Shown here piece after piece: positions 6,382 to 7,654 of a stretch of 7,654 bases of DNA. Position 1 is the first letter of the stretch; every line of letters starts with the position of its first letter. The translations under genes and the position numbers were made by a program. The stretch is from an uncultured Bacillota bacterium (lineage in GTDB: Bacteria; Bacillota; Clostridia; Lachnospirales; Lachnospiraceae), in assembly GCA_905200905.1 (NCBI GenBank), contig CAJKMA010000096.1, positions 1 through 7,654 of the forward strand, in the 5' to 3' direction. The notes below the pieces were generated by a model. That model had not been told where the DNA came from and did no database searches. It saw only the letters and a list, made by a program, of their open reading frames with translations.

Positions 6382-7647
6382 TTATTTTTCAAGCAGTTCT
6401 TTTACAGATGCATCTACATTCTTCAAGGTAGTAGATAAGTCCTGTTCTCCAAGGAGATAAGACTGCATCTGAGTTCCATAAGTTTCGTGAGCGCTTGCTG
6501 CATCTCCCCATTCATTCCATGGACAGTATACATTTCCTGCTTCCAGAGCTTTGGAAGCGCTTGCGTATGCTTCCGGTAAATCAAACTCTGCGCCTTCCAG
6601 ATAAGAAGAACCACCCTGGTTATCCTGCCAGAATGCTTTCTGACCTTCTACCGTAGAGATTGCTTCCAGAACTTTCATAGCCGCTTCTTTGTTTTCAGAA
6701 GATTTATTCACTGCAAAGCCACAGCCAGGTCCGCCAATCAGCCATCCATCACTTGCTTTTGTTCCATAAAACGGCATCATATCAATCACAAGTTCCGGGT
6801 TCTTTTCCTGAATGGTTTCTAAATCCCATGGTCCAGAACAGAACATAGCCGCTTTTCCTGTTGCAAATTCTTCCAATGCCTGATCATGGTCAATTCCCAC
6901 CATATCTTCGGTATAAATACCCTCTGTAATCATTTCAGACCATTTTTCCAAATATGGATTCCAGTTTCCATCCAGTGTTGTTTTTCCTTCTCTGTATTCT
7001 TCCCCAAAGTTTTTCCCTTTTTCTGTGGAAAGGTACTCTGCTGCAACAAATGCCATGGAATTTTTAAGCATAGGTTCCCAGGATTTCAGACCTGCTGCCA
7101 AAGGTTTCACACCTAATTCTTGGAACTTCTTGCAAACATCAATATATTCGTCAAAAGTAGTCGGAAGTGCAATGTTGTTTTCTTCAAACATTTGCTTATT
7201 AAAATAGATTCCTTCAAACCAGCTGATTCCTGGAAGTGCATAGACACCACCATCATAGCTATACACATTCGTTCCTGCTTCTGAATATTTTACTCCCAGC
7301 TCATCTAATTCTTCCAAATATCCAAGTTTTGCATGTTTTAATGCAGATGCTGGTGATTCACAAATAATGTCCGGACCTTCCTCTGCAGATAACTGTGTAT
7401 CAACCACTGTGTCATAGTTGGAATTGTCAATAAACTGGAATTCTACCGTCACATCTGGAACTTCTTTTTCCAGATACTCTAACAGTGACTTCACAGTATC
7501 TTCACTGTTCCAGTAAGTCATTCTGATTTTTGTTTTTCCGTCACTTGTTTTTTCTGATTTACTGTCAGATCCCTTTGCTCCACATCCTGCCAAAACTCCG
7601 GCTGCCATAGCCGCACATAATACCACGCTAATGATTTTTTTCTTCAT
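6382..7647 (-). CDS. Extracellular solute-binding lipoprotein, carbohydrate ABC transporter (family 1 type)
   Basis: A 421-residue sugar-binding lipoprotein. The start MKKKIISVVL has a charged n-region, a hydrophobic core and the lipobox VLAGC, with C22 as the lipidated residue. A Ser/Lys/Asp-rich tether (about 23-38) follows, and the mature domain opens KIRMTYWNSED, the first beta strand of family 1 binding proteins. Further family-like stretches are GPDIICESPAS, YALPGISWFEGIYFNKQMFE and ATGKAAMFCSGPWDLE. It should sit on the outer face of the membrane and deliver sugar to the two permeases encoded after it. Aromatic residues in the C-terminal part (such as YCPWNEWGD) would suit sugar stacking, but the ligand is unknown. 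Only seven bases lie upstream of the ATG in this window, so its promoter, ribosome site and any operator are out of sight. Confidence 0.95.
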   Translation of the reverse strand: MKKKIISVVLCAAMAAGVLAGCGAKGSDSKSEKTSDGKTKIRMTYWNSEDTVKSLLEYLEKEVPDVTVEFQFIDNSNYDTVVDTQLSAEEGPDIICESPASALKHAKLGYLEELDELGVKYSEAGTNVYSYDGGVYALPGISWFEGIYFNKQMFEENNIALPTTFDEYIDVCKKFQELGVKPLAAGLKSWEPMLKNSMAFVAAEYLSTEKGKNFGEEYREGKTTLDGNWNPYLEKWSEMITEGIYTEDMVGIDHDQALEEFATGKAAMFCSGPWDLETIQEKNPELVIDMMPFYGTKASDGWLIGGPGCGFAVNKSSENKEAAMKVLEAISTVEGQKAFWQDNQGGSSYLEGAEFDLPEAYASASKALEAGNVYCPWNEWGDAASAHETYGTQMQSYLLGEQDLSTTLKNVDASVKELLEK

Positions 7648-7654
7648 GGTTTAC

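Overview
The window looks like a low-to-moderate GC Gram-positive gut Firmicute, most likely a Lachnospiraceae member (Blautia / Ruminococcus gnavus type). The reasons are the style of the proteins, strong AGGAGG-type ribosome binding sites, a lipoprotein-type sugar-binding protein and a sigma-A-type promoter. The genus is an inference. Every convincing gene lies on the minus strand, so the biological order runs from right to left.

Positions 7647 to 523 hold one sugar uptake and breakdown operon. It starts with an extracellular solute-binding lipoprotein (6382-7647). An intercistronic rho-independent terminator follows (6326-6362). Then come two ABC permeases (5408-6307 and 4581-5411), a PIG-L family zinc deacetylase (3729-4574), a GH65 glycoside phosphorylase (1373-3724) and a HAD-superfamily phosphatase with a C2-type cap (523-1389). 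The last five genes are joined by 4-17 base overlaps or 4-6 base gaps, so they should be co-transcribed and translationally coupled. No transporter ATPase is present. As in many Firmicute CUT1 sugar transporters, a shared MsmX/MalK-type ATPase from elsewhere probably drives it.

The working model is as follows. The lipoprotein captures an alpha-linked glucosyl disaccharide or oligosaccharide and the permeases import it. PIG-L may remove an acetyl (N-acyl) group. The GH65 enzyme then splits the sugar with phosphate, giving beta-glucose 1-phosphate plus the acceptor. The HAD enzyme would act on a sugar phosphate. Having PIG-L, and a C2-cap HAD protein instead of the usual beta-phosphoglucomutase, makes the cluster unusual and its true substrate uncertain.

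The left end (252-522) is non-coding. It holds a roughly 98-base imperfect palindrome (387-484) with a perfect inner hairpin, which may be a dispersed repeat or small RNA structure. It also holds a near-consensus promoter (316-344) that drives a response-regulator gene (1-251). That gene is cut by the window edge and is a candidate regulator of the operon.
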